Source: CAVORD01 sp963698535
Lineage (GTDB): Bacteria > Bacteroidota > Bacteroidia > Bacteroidales > VadinHA17
Direction of reading: 5' to 3'
DNA length: 64,000 nt
Assembly (NCBI GenBank): GCA_963698535.1
Contig: CAVORD010000001.1
Coordinates: 124,001-188,000, forward strand
In this document: positions 36,644 to 47,558 of the stretch, one piece after another
How the letters are laid out: each line of letters opens with the position of its first letter
How positions within the stretch are numbered: position 1 is the first letter of the stretch
Program-made: the position numbers and the translations under genes
Notes under the pieces: generated by a model
Told to the model about the DNA's origin: nothing
Databases searched by the model: none
Seen by the model: the letters and a program-made list of their open reading frames with translations, nothing else

Positions 36644-37214
36644 CAAGTAACGAGGAGAGCACTGACTGATGTCAGGCTCTGATTAAAAATAAAGAATCCC
36701 CTCCAATGGAGGAGCTAAGGGGAGGGTTTTTAATGAGTGATGAGTGATGAGTAAGAGTGATGAGTGATGAGTGATGAGTTGAATGAGTTGAATGAGTGAT
36801 GAGTAATGAGTGATGAGTGATGAGTAATGAGTAATGATGATGAGTAATGATAATAGTGAGAAAAGCCCATAATAGGCTTGGAGGGTTTTTAACGATGATG
36901 AAAATGAGTGATGAGTGATGAGTGATGAGTAATGAGTAACGCAATAGAATCACCATAACGCATAACGCCATAGCACTATAACGCCAGTAATGAGCAATGA
37001 CACCATAACGTGATAACGTCATGACGCCATAACGTCATAACGACCATAACACCATAACCCATAACGCGAGGGCGCTATGGGGAGGGTCTATAACGCCAGT
37101 GAACAGTAATGACCAGAATAGCTTAATAACGCTGATAACCTGATAACCCCATAACACCATAACGCCATAACGCCATAACACCATAACACCATAACACCAT
37201 AACGTTTCCTTGAT
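36644..37214. repeat. 571-base microrepeat region
   Basis: A non-coding stretch between hutI and ftcD. A short-form CCCCTC/GGGGAGGG repeat lies at about 36696-36729. Long degenerate arrays of 'gagtgat' and 'gagtaat' heptamers cover about 36731-36955. Arrays of 'cataacgc', 'cataacac' and 'cgccataa' octamers cover about 36955-37205, ending just before the ftcD ATG. Open frames across it are repeat-derived and not genes. Confidence 0.9.
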
Positions 37215-38270
37215 ATGAAGAATGCTATTATAGAATGTGTCCCGAACTTCAGCGAAGGAAGGAACATGGAAGTAATAAAAGAGATAACCACCGCAATTGA
37301 AAAGTCGGAAGGGGTGAAGCTTCTTGATGTTGATCCGGGGAAGGATACGAACCGGACGGTAGTTACATTTGTGGGTGATCCTGATTCGGTAATAGAAGCA
37401 GCCTTCAGTGCTGTGAAGAGAGCATCGGAGCTGATCGATATGTCAAAGCATACAGGTGAACATCCCCGGATGGGAGCAACCGATGTTTGTCCGCTGGTCC
37501 CGATTTCCGGTATTACGATGGAGGAGACTGTTGTTTATGCAAGGAAACTTGCTGAGAGGATCGGAAATGAGCTGGGTATTTCAGTTTATTGTTATGAAGA
37601 GGCAGCATTTAAGAGTGAGAGAAAGAATCTTGCCAATTGCCGGTCGGGTGAATATGAAGGTCTGAAAAAGAAGCTTAAGGATCCCGACTGGAAGCCCGAT
37701 TTTGGTCCTGATCAGTTCAATGCCAACGCAGGAGCTACAGCAGTAGGAGCACGTGATTTCCTTGTTGCTTTTAACGTTAACCTTAATACCACATCAACAA
37801 GAAGAGCAAATGCAATAGCTTACGATGTAAGGGAAAAGGGAAGACCACTTCGTGAAGGTAATCCCTTACAGGGAAGATCGTTAAGGATGACGCCAGGTGA
37901 TCCGGTAATGGTCCCAGGATCACTTAAGTCAGTGAAGGCTATAGGATGGTTTATTGAGGAGTATGGCGTGGCTCAGATATCAATGAACCTGACAAATATT
38001 TCGGTAACGCCGGTGCATATTGCATTCGATGAGGTTTGCAGAAAAGCCGATGCAAGAGGTATACGGGTTACGGGATCGGAGCTGGTAGGACTAATACCAC
38101 TGAAGGCGATGCTTGATGCCGGGAGGTACTTCCTTAAAAAGCAACAGAGGTCGTCAGGTATTTCGGACAGCGAACTGATAAAGATCGCAATAAGGAGCAT
38201 GGGACTTGATGAGATAAGTCCGTTCGATCCTGCGGAAAAGATAATTGAGTATGTTATGGAGAAAAAGTAA
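37215..38270 (+). CDS. ftcD: Glutamate formimidoyltransferase (formiminotransferase part of FTCD)
   Basis: This 351-aa part transfers the formimino group from formiminoglutamate to tetrahydrofolate, the last step of histidine degradation. The start IIECVPNFSEGRN, the HTGEHPRMGATDVCP motif with catalytic His and the FLVAFNVNLNT region are intact. In Bacteroidota the protein continues into a cyclodeaminase domain. Here the frame stops at 38270 right after an A5 run (38262-38266), and the cyclodeaminase follows 17 bases later in another frame. One added A would fuse them. Confidence 0.93.
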   Translation: MKNAIIECVPNFSEGRNMEVIKEITTAIEKSEGVKLLDVDPGKDTNRTVVTFVGDPDSVIEAAFSAVKRASELIDMSKHTGEHPRMGATDVCPLVPISGITMEETVVYARKLAERIGNELGISVYCYEEAAFKSERKNLANCRSGEYEGLKKKLKDPDWKPDFGPDQFNANAGATAVGARDFLVAFNVNLNTTSTRRANAIAYDVREKGRPLREGNPLQGRSLRMTPGDPVMVPGSLKSVKAIGWFIEEYGVAQISMNLTNISVTPVHIAFDEVCRKADARGIRVTGSELVGLIPLKAMLDAGRYFLKKQQRSSGISDSELIKIAIRSMGLDEISPFDPAEKIIEYVMEKK

Positions 38271-38287
38271 AAAGCAGCTGGCCTCAC

Positions 38288-38909
38288 TTGAAAGTATCGG
38301 ACTTCATGAATCTCACCGCTTCCGATTCACCTGCACCGGGAGGCGGATCTGTATCTGCACTGATGGGTTCACTGGGCGTGGCCCTTGGTACCATGGTCGC
38401 GAATCTCTCATCGCATAAAAGAGGATGGGACGACAGATGGCAGGAGTTCTCTGAATGGGCCGAGAAGGGTAAAGAGATCCAGGAGCGACTGTTGTTCCTT
38501 GTTGATGAAGATACAAGAGCATTCAATCTTATAATGGATGCATTTCAGTCTGCCAAAGAAAAGCGAGGAAGAAAAGCAAGCCAGAAAAGAGGCTATAGAG
38601 GAGGCAACCCGTTACGCTATAGAAGTACCTTATAATACGATGGAGACCGCCTTTAAGGGATTTGAAGTGGTTCAGGCTATGGTCAGCTCAGGCAATCCCA
38701 ACTCAGTTACTGATGGTGCAGTGGGTGCATTGGCAATAAGAGCCTGCATAAGAGGTGCATATCTTAATGTAATGGTCAATTCCAGATCGCTTAATGATAA
38801 AGGCTATACTGAGAATATTCTCAGGAAGTGTGCAGCCCTCGATAAGGAGTCGGCACAGATTGAAGAAGATATCCTGAAACTTGCTTCTGAACGATTGTCA
38901 GAACTATAG
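38288..38909 (+). CDS. Formimidoyltetrahydrofolate cyclodeaminase part of FTCD (frameshifted near 38550)
   Basis: About 207 aa when joined. SPAPGGGSVSALMGSLG and ANLSSHKRGWDDRW are in the first frame (TTG-start at 38288). AIEEATRYAIEVPYNTMETAFKG and GALAIRACIRGAYLNV are in the second (to 38909). The shift near 38550 restores DAFSLPKKSEEEKQ. The domain releases ammonia to give methenyl-THF. There is no proper start codon, so it is best seen as the C-terminal half of the upstream ftcD chain, not a free gene. Confidence 0.85.
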
Positions 38910-39253
38910 GGTATTTGAAATCGTTTTTAAAGGACCCGGTATGAACCGGGTTTTTCATTTAAAGCTCTTTATTTATAATCATTATAAATTAAATAGCGAA
39001 TTGTTAACAAAAATTAACACTTGAAGTCCCAGAGCTTTGATTCCGGTCCCGGAAAAGACAAAACTTATATCTATCAGATAATTAGTATGTTAAGTTATAT
39101 TGATTTTCGTGTTTTAAACAGGGCCCTATATACACTTACTGTCAGGTTTTATGGTAATATGCGTAACAAATGATTTTAATCATGTTGATGAGATAATAGA
39201 AATATTAACTAATTTAACGCCGTAAACCTTTTTTAAACCTAAAACTTGATTCT
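38910..39253. other. Intergenic region upstream of the susC-like gene
   Basis: 344 bases, AT-rich. It holds the ftcD terminator at 38934-38955. Beyond that, no gene, tRNA or recognisable regulator site was found. A TAnnTTTG promoter was searched for by eye and not seen. Confidence 0.4.
38934..38955 (+). terminator. Intrinsic terminator after ftcD
   Basis: ACCCGGT-ATGA-ACCGGGT (38934-38951) followed by a T run. Confidence 0.8.
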
Positions 39254-42200
39254 ATGAAGAAACTAACTCTATTATTTGCATTTAGTTTGTTTGTGTGGGT
39301 TCCGGCCCTGTTTGGACAAACAGTGCAGATTACTGGTACAGTAACCAGTGGACAGGATAATCTTCCTATCCCCGGTGTATCTGTAATTGCAAAGGGTACC
39401 TTTGTCGGGGTTTCAACAGATGTTAATGGTAAGTATACTATTGTTGTACCATCGAGTACAAAGGTGCTTACCTTTACATTTATCGGTATGAAACCTCTTG
39501 ACCTAAATGTAGATGGAAGAACTGTTATCGATGCGGTAATGGAATCCGATGTATTCGGTCTTGATGAAGTTATCGTAACTGGTGTTGCTTCCAATACGCC
39601 AAGAAAGAAACTATCCATCACAGTCGACCGTGTTGGAGAAGAGGCTCTTAAGGAAGTCCCTGCTTCTTCAGCAGCAGGTGCGCTTGTTGGTAAAGTATCC
39701 GGCTTGAAAATTGTTCAGGCTAACGGGCGTCCAGGTAGCGCAGCCTCAATACGCCTTAGAGGTGCAACTACTATTGGTGGATCACAGTCACCACTTATTA
39801 TAGTTGACGGCGTTATGATCGAAGGTACACTGGCCGATATAAACGTTGATGACATCGAATCTTTTGAGGTTGTGAAGGGTGCTGCTGCATCTGCTCTTTA
39901 TGGTTCGCGTGCCGGTAACGGTGTAATTTCAATCGCAACAAAAAGAGGTAGCAATCTGGCAATAGGTAAAACAACTGTAACACTCAGAAATGAGTGGGGT
40001 CAGTCGCAACTTGCCAATCAGATGAAGGTCTCTACTCACCATGTGAAGATTTGGGAGCTGACTGGGCAACAGAGAGCAGATACACCAAGTATTTGATGTT
40101 GTCAACTTATGGTGACCTGGCAACTCATACAAACCAGGATAGTATTGGTTATGTAATTGGAGGTACCGGTCTGGTACTGTCGGTGACCACTATATGGATA
40201 ATCCTTATGGTCTTGTTCAGGATCAGCTTGATCTCTTCTACCAGCCTGGTAACTACTCAACCAACTATGCTTCAGTTGCAACAAATACCGGAGGAACCAA
40301 CTTCATGGTATCTTTTGAGAGATCAAAACAATCTGGTGTTGTTTTCTCATCGCAGGGATACGAGCGTCAAAACTTCCGTGTTAACGTTGATCATAGATTC
40401 TCAGACAAGTTCACATTTGAAACAAGTACACTTGTTATCAAGTCGGAATCAGATCAGGGATCCATGGACTTCTTCTCTCTGCTGCAGCTGCAGCCCGATA
40501 TGAACCTGTTGGCAAGAACCCCATTAGATGGTTCGAATTACAGACTGAATGTTGACCAGTTTGGTACAACAACAAACCCTCTGTATGATATGGCTAATAC
40601 TCAGAACCTTGACACACGTAACAGGATCATGAGCAGCTACAAGTTTAACTATATACCAACAAACTGGTTAAGCTTTACTGGTCATTACAGTTTTGAGAAG
40701 CAGGATAACTACAACGATTATTTCAGGGAGAAGGGTTATCTGGTTCTTACCGGTGTTGTAACTGCTACTGACGGGGAACTATTTAAGTCCAACTCACAGC
40801 AGCTTTCACAGGTTTTCCAGCTTACTGCAAACTTCAATAAGCAGTTTGGCGATATAACCGCAAAAGGTAAATTGAGCTATCTGTATGAAGATAATGCATG
40901 GAAAAACTTTAGCACTGGAGGTCGTGATTTCGGAGTATCAGGTGTTCCTCAGTTTGGTAACACAGACCAGTCGCAGGCTTACAATGGTTCAGGCAATGGT
41001 CAGATCAAAGCTGAAAACATTTTCGGTATTCTTGATGTTGATTATAAATCAAAATATATTGGATCTTTCCTTTACAGAATTGATGGTGCAAGCCAGTTTG
41101 GTTCCGAGGAGAGATATAATCCTTATTACAGGGTATCAGGAGCTTATCGTATTTCCGAAGATTTCCCGATCAATGGGATAGACGAACTCAAGATCAGGGC
41201 TGCTTATGGTACTGCTGGTCATCGTCCTCCATGGAATGCTCAGTATGAGACATTTAATATTGTTGGAGGTGTTCCGGTTATGAATAACTTCGGTAACGCA
41301 TACCTTAAGCCAACAACTATTAAGGAATTAGAACTTGCATTTAATATCGATTTCCTTAAGAGATTTTCTTTCGAGTTTATCTATGCTCAAACTGACGCCG
41401 AAGATCAGCACTGGCAAGTTCCTCTTGCTGCATCAGCTGGTTTCAAAACTCAGTGGATGAATATGGGTACTCTCTCATCGAATTCATTTGAGGCAACTCT
41501 GGCTGCTAGAACTTTAGAAAAAGGTAGCTTCAGCTGGAATGCACACATGACATTCGACCGCACCCGTCAGGAGATAACAAAACTTAATGTTGCTCCGTTT
41601 ACAACAGGTGCCAGAGGTAATGCAGGTGACCCGGGTTCTTTCTTTATTACTGAAGGAGCTGTATTCGGTGTATTCTCAGGCGAATATTTCCTGAGATCAA
41701 TGGATGAGATGGCTGCTCAGATTGCACTTTTAAGTGGTCCGGGACAGAGATATGAAGGTAAGTCTATTAGTGATTATACCCGTAACAGCGATGGTTATAT
41801 AATTGTAAAAGGTACTGAGGGTACTCTCAATGAGAAACCTATTAAGGAGTACGGTGCAAACGGAGCTCCTTTAACAAAGGACATTGGTGATGCCAATCCT
41901 GACTTCAACCTTGCTCTTGCAAATACCATCAGTTACAAAGGCTTCACACTTTATGCCCTTCTCGACTGGAAACAGGGTGGTGATATTTATAATATGACCA
42001 ACTCCTGGATGTATCGCGACAACAGGTCGTATGATATGGACCAGTTCGGCAAGCCTGAGAACGAAAAGAAGACCATCGACTATTACAAAACCCTATATAA
42101 CGTGAATACTTATAATAATCACTTTGTAGAAGATGGTTCTTATCTGAAATTGCGTGAACTGGCTTTCTATTATACAGTGGATAAGAAGTTCCTCGCTGGC

Positions 42201-42395
42201 GTCCTTAACGGATTTGTAAAAGATATTAGGCTAGGTATTTCCGGAAGGAACCTGTATACTCTGACCAGATATTCCGGATTTGATCCTGAAGTTGGATCAT
42301 CTGAAGGAAACGGTGATAGCACAATACAGGCCTGGGATGAGTTTAACTACCCTAACTACAAGACCTTTTCAGGATCTATCGAGATTAAGTTTTAA
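39254..42395 (+). CDS. SusC/RagA-like TonB-dependent outer-membrane receptor (two frameshifts)
   Basis: Joined length is about 1047 aa. Signal peptide (1-22, ALFGQ), carboxypeptidase-like Ig domain (ITGTVTSGQDNLPIPGVSV, about 25-110) and TonB plug with DEVIVTGVA and the SusC-type LRGATTIGGSQSPLIIVDGV. The beta barrel follows, ending in FSGSIEIKF. The frame changes near 40045 (before EDLGADWATESRYTKY) and near 40185 (before DHYMDNPYG). It imports an oligosaccharide or peptide together with the SusD partner 18 bases downstream; the substrate is unknown. Confidence 0.9.
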
Positions 42396-42413
42396 TTGAT
42401 AAATTTTACAGAT

Positions 42414-43938
42414 ATGAAAAAATTATTATTAAGAATAACCGTTCTGATAATTACTTTGAGTCTGGCAACATACAGTTGTGCTGACCTTGAAGTCATAAAT
42501 GAGAACGCTCCTGATGCTGAAAGGGCTCTTGCGAATCCTTCAGATGTGATGTCACTCGCAGGGGGGGGATTCCGTACCTGGCACAATATTGTCCAGGAAT
42601 ACGATGGTGTTGCTCTCGCAATGGGTGTAATGTCCGACCACATGACATGCTCATGGGGTAACCAGTCGATGAGAGACCTCTCATGGGAACCTCGCATAAA
42701 TTCATTTAATAACAGCCTTACATACTCATATTTTGGTATAGTAAGGTCGCAATGGCAGGAGTCTTATGGCGCTATTTCAGCTGTGAATCTGGTGTTGCAA
42801 CGTTTGAATAATGGTATGGAATTTGGTGTTGATGGTGCCGACAATGCTATGGTTGAAGCTTTTTGTCTTTTTACATCTGGAGTATCTCATGGATATCTCG
42901 GCCTTGTATTTGATAAGGCAAATGTTATCCCTTACGATGTTGATGTAACTACACTGGAGTTGAAGCCATGGGGAGAAGTAGTAACTGCTTCTCTGGCCTT
43001 ACTCGATCAGGCAATTGCAATAGCAGATGCTAATACTTTTACATTACCTGCTTCATGGATGGGTGGTCAGACATTCACCAATGCTGATCTCTCTAAACTT
43101 GCAAACAGCTATGCTGCAAGAATACTTGCATACAGTTCAAGGACAAAAGCTCATAATGATGGAATTGACTGGACGAAGGTTCTTGCTTATGCAAACAAAG
43201 GTATTACAACTGATTTCGCACCAGAACTGGGTGACGCCTATGACTGGTATGATATGTACTGGATATATGCCAGATACGGTGGATGGGGTAGAACCGATAT
43301 GCGTGTTGTTAACGCTATGGACCATAGTTACCCTTCAAGATGGCCAGTCGATAACATTTCCTGGAACACACCATCCGGTACTGATCCTGGGCCAGCAAGT
43401 CCGGCAAATGATGCCAGGTTAACCACCGACTTTGAATATCTGCCAACAAACACCTTTCCTCCGGACCGTGGTTACTATCACTTCAGTCACTACCGTTTCA
43501 AGAGATATGATGCTATTGCAGCAACTGTTTGGTATGGTAACGCTCCAAAGCCAAGTTTCCTTGCATGGGAAGTGCAGCTTCTTAAAGCCGAAGCATTGCT
43601 TCGCACTGGTAATCCTACGGGTGCAAAAGCTATCCTTAATAGTGCTACCGGACCTCGTAAGGTTCGTGGGGGTTGCCCGGATGTAACTTCTACAGATAAC
43701 GCAGTCATTTTACGTTATATTCTTGACGAGAAGGATATCGAGTGTCATCTTACCGGCGCAGGTGTTCCTTTTTATGACATGAGAAGAACAGACAGGCTTC
43801 AGCCAGCAGACACTTCTACATTTCCCTGTTCCTGCTACCGAGCTGGAGATATCCAATCTGCCGCATTATACAATTAATGCAGTTGCTGATGGTGTAGATG
43901 GATCTGCAGGTAATTGGACCGGATGGGATGCGAAGTAA
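42414..43938 (+). CDS. SusD/RagB-like surface lipoprotein (frameshifted near 43812)
   Basis: Joined length is about 508 aa. The start is the ATG at 42414, giving a lipoprotein signal with lipobox TYSC. TPR-type helices and the SusD C-terminal signature DMRRTDRLQPAT(P) with FPVPATELEI are present. As written the frame stops at 43877. A surplus base near 43812 restores the normal end NWTGWDAK with stop at 43936-43938. It binds the substrate over the SusC-like channel. Confidence 0.9.
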
Positions 43939-43977
43939 GATTAAATGGTTAATCTGTAAATTTTAAAAAATAGAAAT

Positions 43978-44784
43978 ATGAAAAAAAGAATATTCAGATA
44001 TATCGCTTTCTTCGCCGCCCTTATGGTTATAGCTGTAAGCTGCGAAAAGACCGATATTCAAAAAGCCAATGATGAGTACGATTTCGGTAAGATAGTTCCG
44101 GTTGTACAGGGCATAACAGGCTCAGCAAACGGTACACAGACTTTTACCGGGAACTATTCTGTAAACTACTTCAGGGGAGGTTCAACCTGGAACTGGAGTG
44201 TTGTTGGAGGTACAATCACTGCTACAACTCCTGATACAAGGGGTGTAACCGTACAGTATACCACCGCAGGAACTGTAACTCTTACGGTTACAGAAACAAC
44301 CCTCGGAGGTATTACCTCTGATCCTTTTAGTAAGGATATCACTGTTGCACCTTTCTGTCCGCTAACCCGTGATGGATTCCTTGGAACATGGACCGGAACC
44401 GAAGCTGGTTCTGCACCAGGTGCTATTACTGTTACTTTTGTAGCAGGTACTGCAGCCGATGAGATTAAAGTTCTTGCTACAGCTGGTATTCCTGCATTCT
44501 TGGGTGGCGTATTCACCGGATGGGGTGAAGAATTCCAGGCAAGTATTGCACCTGCTGGTAACATAACCCTCAAGGTTAATGCCAACGGTAGTGTGTCGAT
44601 TCCATGGACTTACTGGGGACAGACGCTTCCTGGACCATATGATTATTGGTACTGGGGTAGTGGCTTGTGGTCAAATTGTGGCGCAAAACCCACATTGACC
44701 TTCGACATCAATCTCGACTATAATGGTAATCCCGCAACACCTTCTTCAAACAGGAAGAATACGGTGACTCTGACAAAGAACTAA
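43978..44784 (+). CDS. PKD-like surface lipoprotein of the SusC/D locus
   Basis: This 268-aa protein has lipobox AVSC (about residue 22). An Ig/PKD-like domain follows at about 40-125 (SVNYFRGGSTWNWSVVGG, GTVTLTVTETT). The C-terminal beta-rich part contains a Trp-rich loop (YDYWYWGSGLW). It takes the position of SusE/SusF-type accessory binding lipoproteins. Followed by a strong terminator, so it closes the susC-susD operon. Confidence 0.78.
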   Translation: MKKRIFRYIAFFAALMVIAVSCEKTDIQKANDEYDFGKIVPVVQGITGSANGTQTFTGNYSVNYFRGGSTWNWSVVGGTITATTPDTRGVTVQYTTAGTVTLTVTETTLGGITSDPFSKDITVAPFCPLTRDGFLGTWTGTEAGSAPGAITVTFVAGTAADEIKVLATAGIPAFLGGVFTGWGEEFQASIAPAGNITLKVNANGSVSIPWTYWGQTLPGPYDYWYWGSGLWSNCGAKPTLTFDINLDYNGNPATPSSNRKNTVTLTKN

Positions 44785-44808
44785 TAAACTTTGTTAATTA
44801 TATAAAAA

Positions 44809-44838
44809 GGCTGCCTTTTACCAGGCAGCCTTTTTTTT
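44809..44838 (+). terminator. Intrinsic terminator of the susC/D operon
   Basis: GGCTGCCT (44809-44816) pairs with AGGCAGCC (44823-44830), followed by eight T. Confidence 0.88.
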
Positions 44839-44914
44839 AATACGAATCATTAACATCTAAATTAGAATATTTACCTTTAGGTAAGGCATAAACAAGTATT
44901 GAAAGGAAGAATTT

Positions 44915-45340
44915 ATGAAGAGATTTGAAAAGAATATTGTTACAATAGTTGCTTCATTTTTGATATTATGTGCATTCATCTCATGCGAAAAAGAGGAAAC
45001 TGAGATTCTGACCGATGGTGTCTGGAAATTTGAAAAGCTTGTTACTGACTCTTCGGACCCTGCCCTGATACATATTGTTGAAAATGAGGAAGTATTAAGA
45101 GAGGGAGGCAGAATGATATTGAGGGAAGACGGATCTTATAGCCTTAACTGGGCTGATCCTAAACCCGATGAAAATGGTATATGGGTACTTAATTACCATT
45201 CGGAACTGGTCTTGACCGATGAGACAGGGCTATCTGTAACCTATTTCATTAAAAGACTGGAAAAATCGGAATTGGTGGTTTTCGAAGGAATTAAGGATGG
45301 GACAGAGTTCTACTCCCAATTTACAACCTGGGTTAGATAG
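44915..45340 (+). CDS. Lipocalin-like small lipoprotein (paralog)
   Basis: This 141-aa protein has a signal with lipobox AFISC, then ILTDGVWKFEKLVTDSSDPAL and LREDGSYSLNW. It shares layout and motifs with the 24352-24780 protein, from which it has diverged strongly. It probably has its own transcript, since the SusC/D operon ends upstream at the terminator. Role unknown. Confidence 0.72.
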   Translation: MKRFEKNIVTIVASFLILCAFISCEKEETEILTDGVWKFEKLVTDSSDPALIHIVENEEVLREGGRMILREDGSYSLNWADPKPDENGIWVLNYHSELVLTDETGLSVTYFIKRLEKSELVVFEGIKDGTEFYSQFTTWVR

Positions 45341-45383
45341 ATAAGGAGTGAAGAGCCTGCTTGTGCCAGGCCGGGCAGAGTTA

Positions 45384-47469
45384 TTAGTTAATAATCAGTT
45401 TCCGGCTACCGGGTATCTGTTTTCCATTAGGCTTGAGAATGAGAAAATATACCCCTGTTCCATTACCTCTCAGATCAAGATAAAACTCCGGGCCATTCAG
45501 ATTCTTACCTGCAAAAACCTTTCGGCCCGCCACAGAATAAACCTCTGCCTCTATAATTCCGCTATAGCCTGTTTTAATGGTAAACAATCCTGTTCCAGGG
45601 TTAGGGAAAATGTTTACATGGGGCATCTCCGTAATCTCCGGTAAGGAGGTTGCAACGCCTATTGTCTTAAAGTTAACTGAGGTAACAGGTAATGCATTTC
45701 CGGAATAATCCTCAATCTCTGGAAGGAAAGAGACATAATAAACAGTGCCACTATCCAGCAGGACAGTCGGTTTTATTGTCACCTTCCTTTTATCGGATGT
45801 TATAGTAGCATCAAATGAGACAACAGGGCCATTAATATCAGTTTTCCGGATAATCATTACATTATCGATGGTATTATAAAGGAATTCTGAATCATCCGTA
45901 TTTCTGACTGCCTCACTGAATGACAGTGTAATCACTGCATTTACGGGCACATTAGCCGAGTCGGGCATTATCGTTACTGCTGGCAAAATCATGTCTTTCT
46001 TCTTTCCCAGAAGGGTTACCTGTCTTGCAATCCTCTGGGTTAGATTATCAGAGGCAAGGGTGATTACATCGTTAAAATATCCGGTCGTTGAAGCAGAGGG
46101 ATCAAACTCTATTTCGATATCGGTGTCGGATCCAGGAGTTAATGCAAGCGGAAGAGTTGTTGCAACACTAAAGAAGGCAGTGCGACAGGAGAACCCTGTT
46201 ATGTGCATTACAGTGTCGGCATTATTATGTATTGTAATTGTCCTTCGGACAGGGTCGGGTCCTGTATACATTCCGAAATCTATTGTATCAACAGAAGTCT
46301 CAGAACAGTTTGGTTTTCCAGACATATTTTTCTATCCTTGGGCTTAGGCTATGCTCGGTAAAATCAAATTCAACTGCTGTCGACCCGTCAGGGTGAAACT
46401 CAGTCATCGATGGCCATGCAGGACCCCATGTAATGATAGTATTGCCGTTGTCAAGACGTTGCGTTGCACCATCGCGGGGGGCGAAGCATCGGGGTCCTGT
46501 AATATCTTTTAACCAGTGTTGCCGTCATGTTTACTTCATCGAGTGTTGTATTCCACGGCACTTGACCGTTGAGGAATGTGAAGGTTGCCGTTGTCAAAAA
46601 GAAGAAGGTTACCGTTTTTCAGTCTCCTTGGACAATGCTGGTGGGTAAATCCGACGGTGTCGTTAGTAAAGGTAACATGTTGTTTTTTCCTCCCAGTCGC
46701 CATATTATGTCGCCATTTCTCCTGTCGATGCAGGTGATTTCATCCATATGTCTGCTGGAGATAACAATGGACGTGTCGGAGTAGATTGCAACGCTGTTAA
46801 GATGTGCATAGTCGATGCCGTCTGAAAGAAAGTCGACAAATGGAGACTCCTCGTTGCCGTCAAGAATATTAAAATTATCCTCTGTTCGCCAGGAGTTCAG
46901 CAGATTCATATCTTTGTCAAATTCCTGAACAATGGATTCATCTATGACGGCCGCCGGATCACCTCCGGCAATAAGCAGGCTCATATCAACCACTCTGGTG
47001 TATTGTGCGAGAGTATTCGGTGTAGTTTTGTCATCCTCAATGGCCCAGTCGTGAGGATCCATTTCATAACCGCTGGTATTTAGAGTATGGGTCACATTTA
47101 GCATCTCATCCAGTAGATAGAGCCTTCTGGGTACCCCGTGAGCATATCCTATAGTACCGTCATTAAGTAATCTCATCGAGACAGAGGCCTTGGGCATTAA
47201 TCTGAGAAAACTGGGGTACCATAATTGTCAACTATGGCAATATAAAGTTTGGCCCCGGGAGCAGATACACCCTTGGCTGCAATAAAGAAATTTCCGGGAG
47301 CCGGATCATTGGACTCCAGAATTTTTATTTCCGGAAAGAAACTACTTATATATGATGTCTGAGATTTCAGATCAGTAGACGATAAAAAAAGTAGGAGAAC
47401 AAGCAAACAGGATAAAATAGAGCTTAGATCTGTCTTCTTTGTATTTAATGTGAGGATTAGTTTATTCAT
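45384..47469 (-). pseudogene. Arylsulfotransferase-like (ASST) secreted protein with T9SS sorting tail, multiply frameshifted
   Basis: Pieces in order: 47469-47197 holds the signal peptide and start of the domain. 47197-46619 holds RLYLLDEMLNVTHTL, DPHDWAIED, VISSRHMDEITCIDRRNGDIIWRLGG. Short out-of-frame pieces at about 46640-46330 hold LKNGNLLLFDNGNLH, LDEVNMTATL, TQRLDNGNTIITWG and FHPDGSTAVEFDF. 46325-45384 holds a choice-of-anchor/Big_5-like region and a C-terminal T9SS type-A tail with NIFPNPGTGLF. The WRLGG and DNGNT repeats are typical of ASST-type propellers. At least five frame changes separate them. Enzyme activity is uncertain even if the frame is restored. Confidence 0.75.
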
Positions 47470-47558
47470 GGGCTAAAACAATTAAACAGATAAATAATAG
47501 CTTCAAAGGTTATGCGACCAGTAAATTTACCTGAAATTAGCTTACATTCAAAAAAGGA

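Noticed and set aside
36672..37022. 116-aa open frame rich in THHSSL repeats
   Set aside because: Product of the heptamer microrepeats, not a gene.
40045..40190. Programmed frameshifting in the SusC-like gene
   Set aside because: Two shifts at non-slippery sequence and many similar breaks in neighbours make sequence error more likely.
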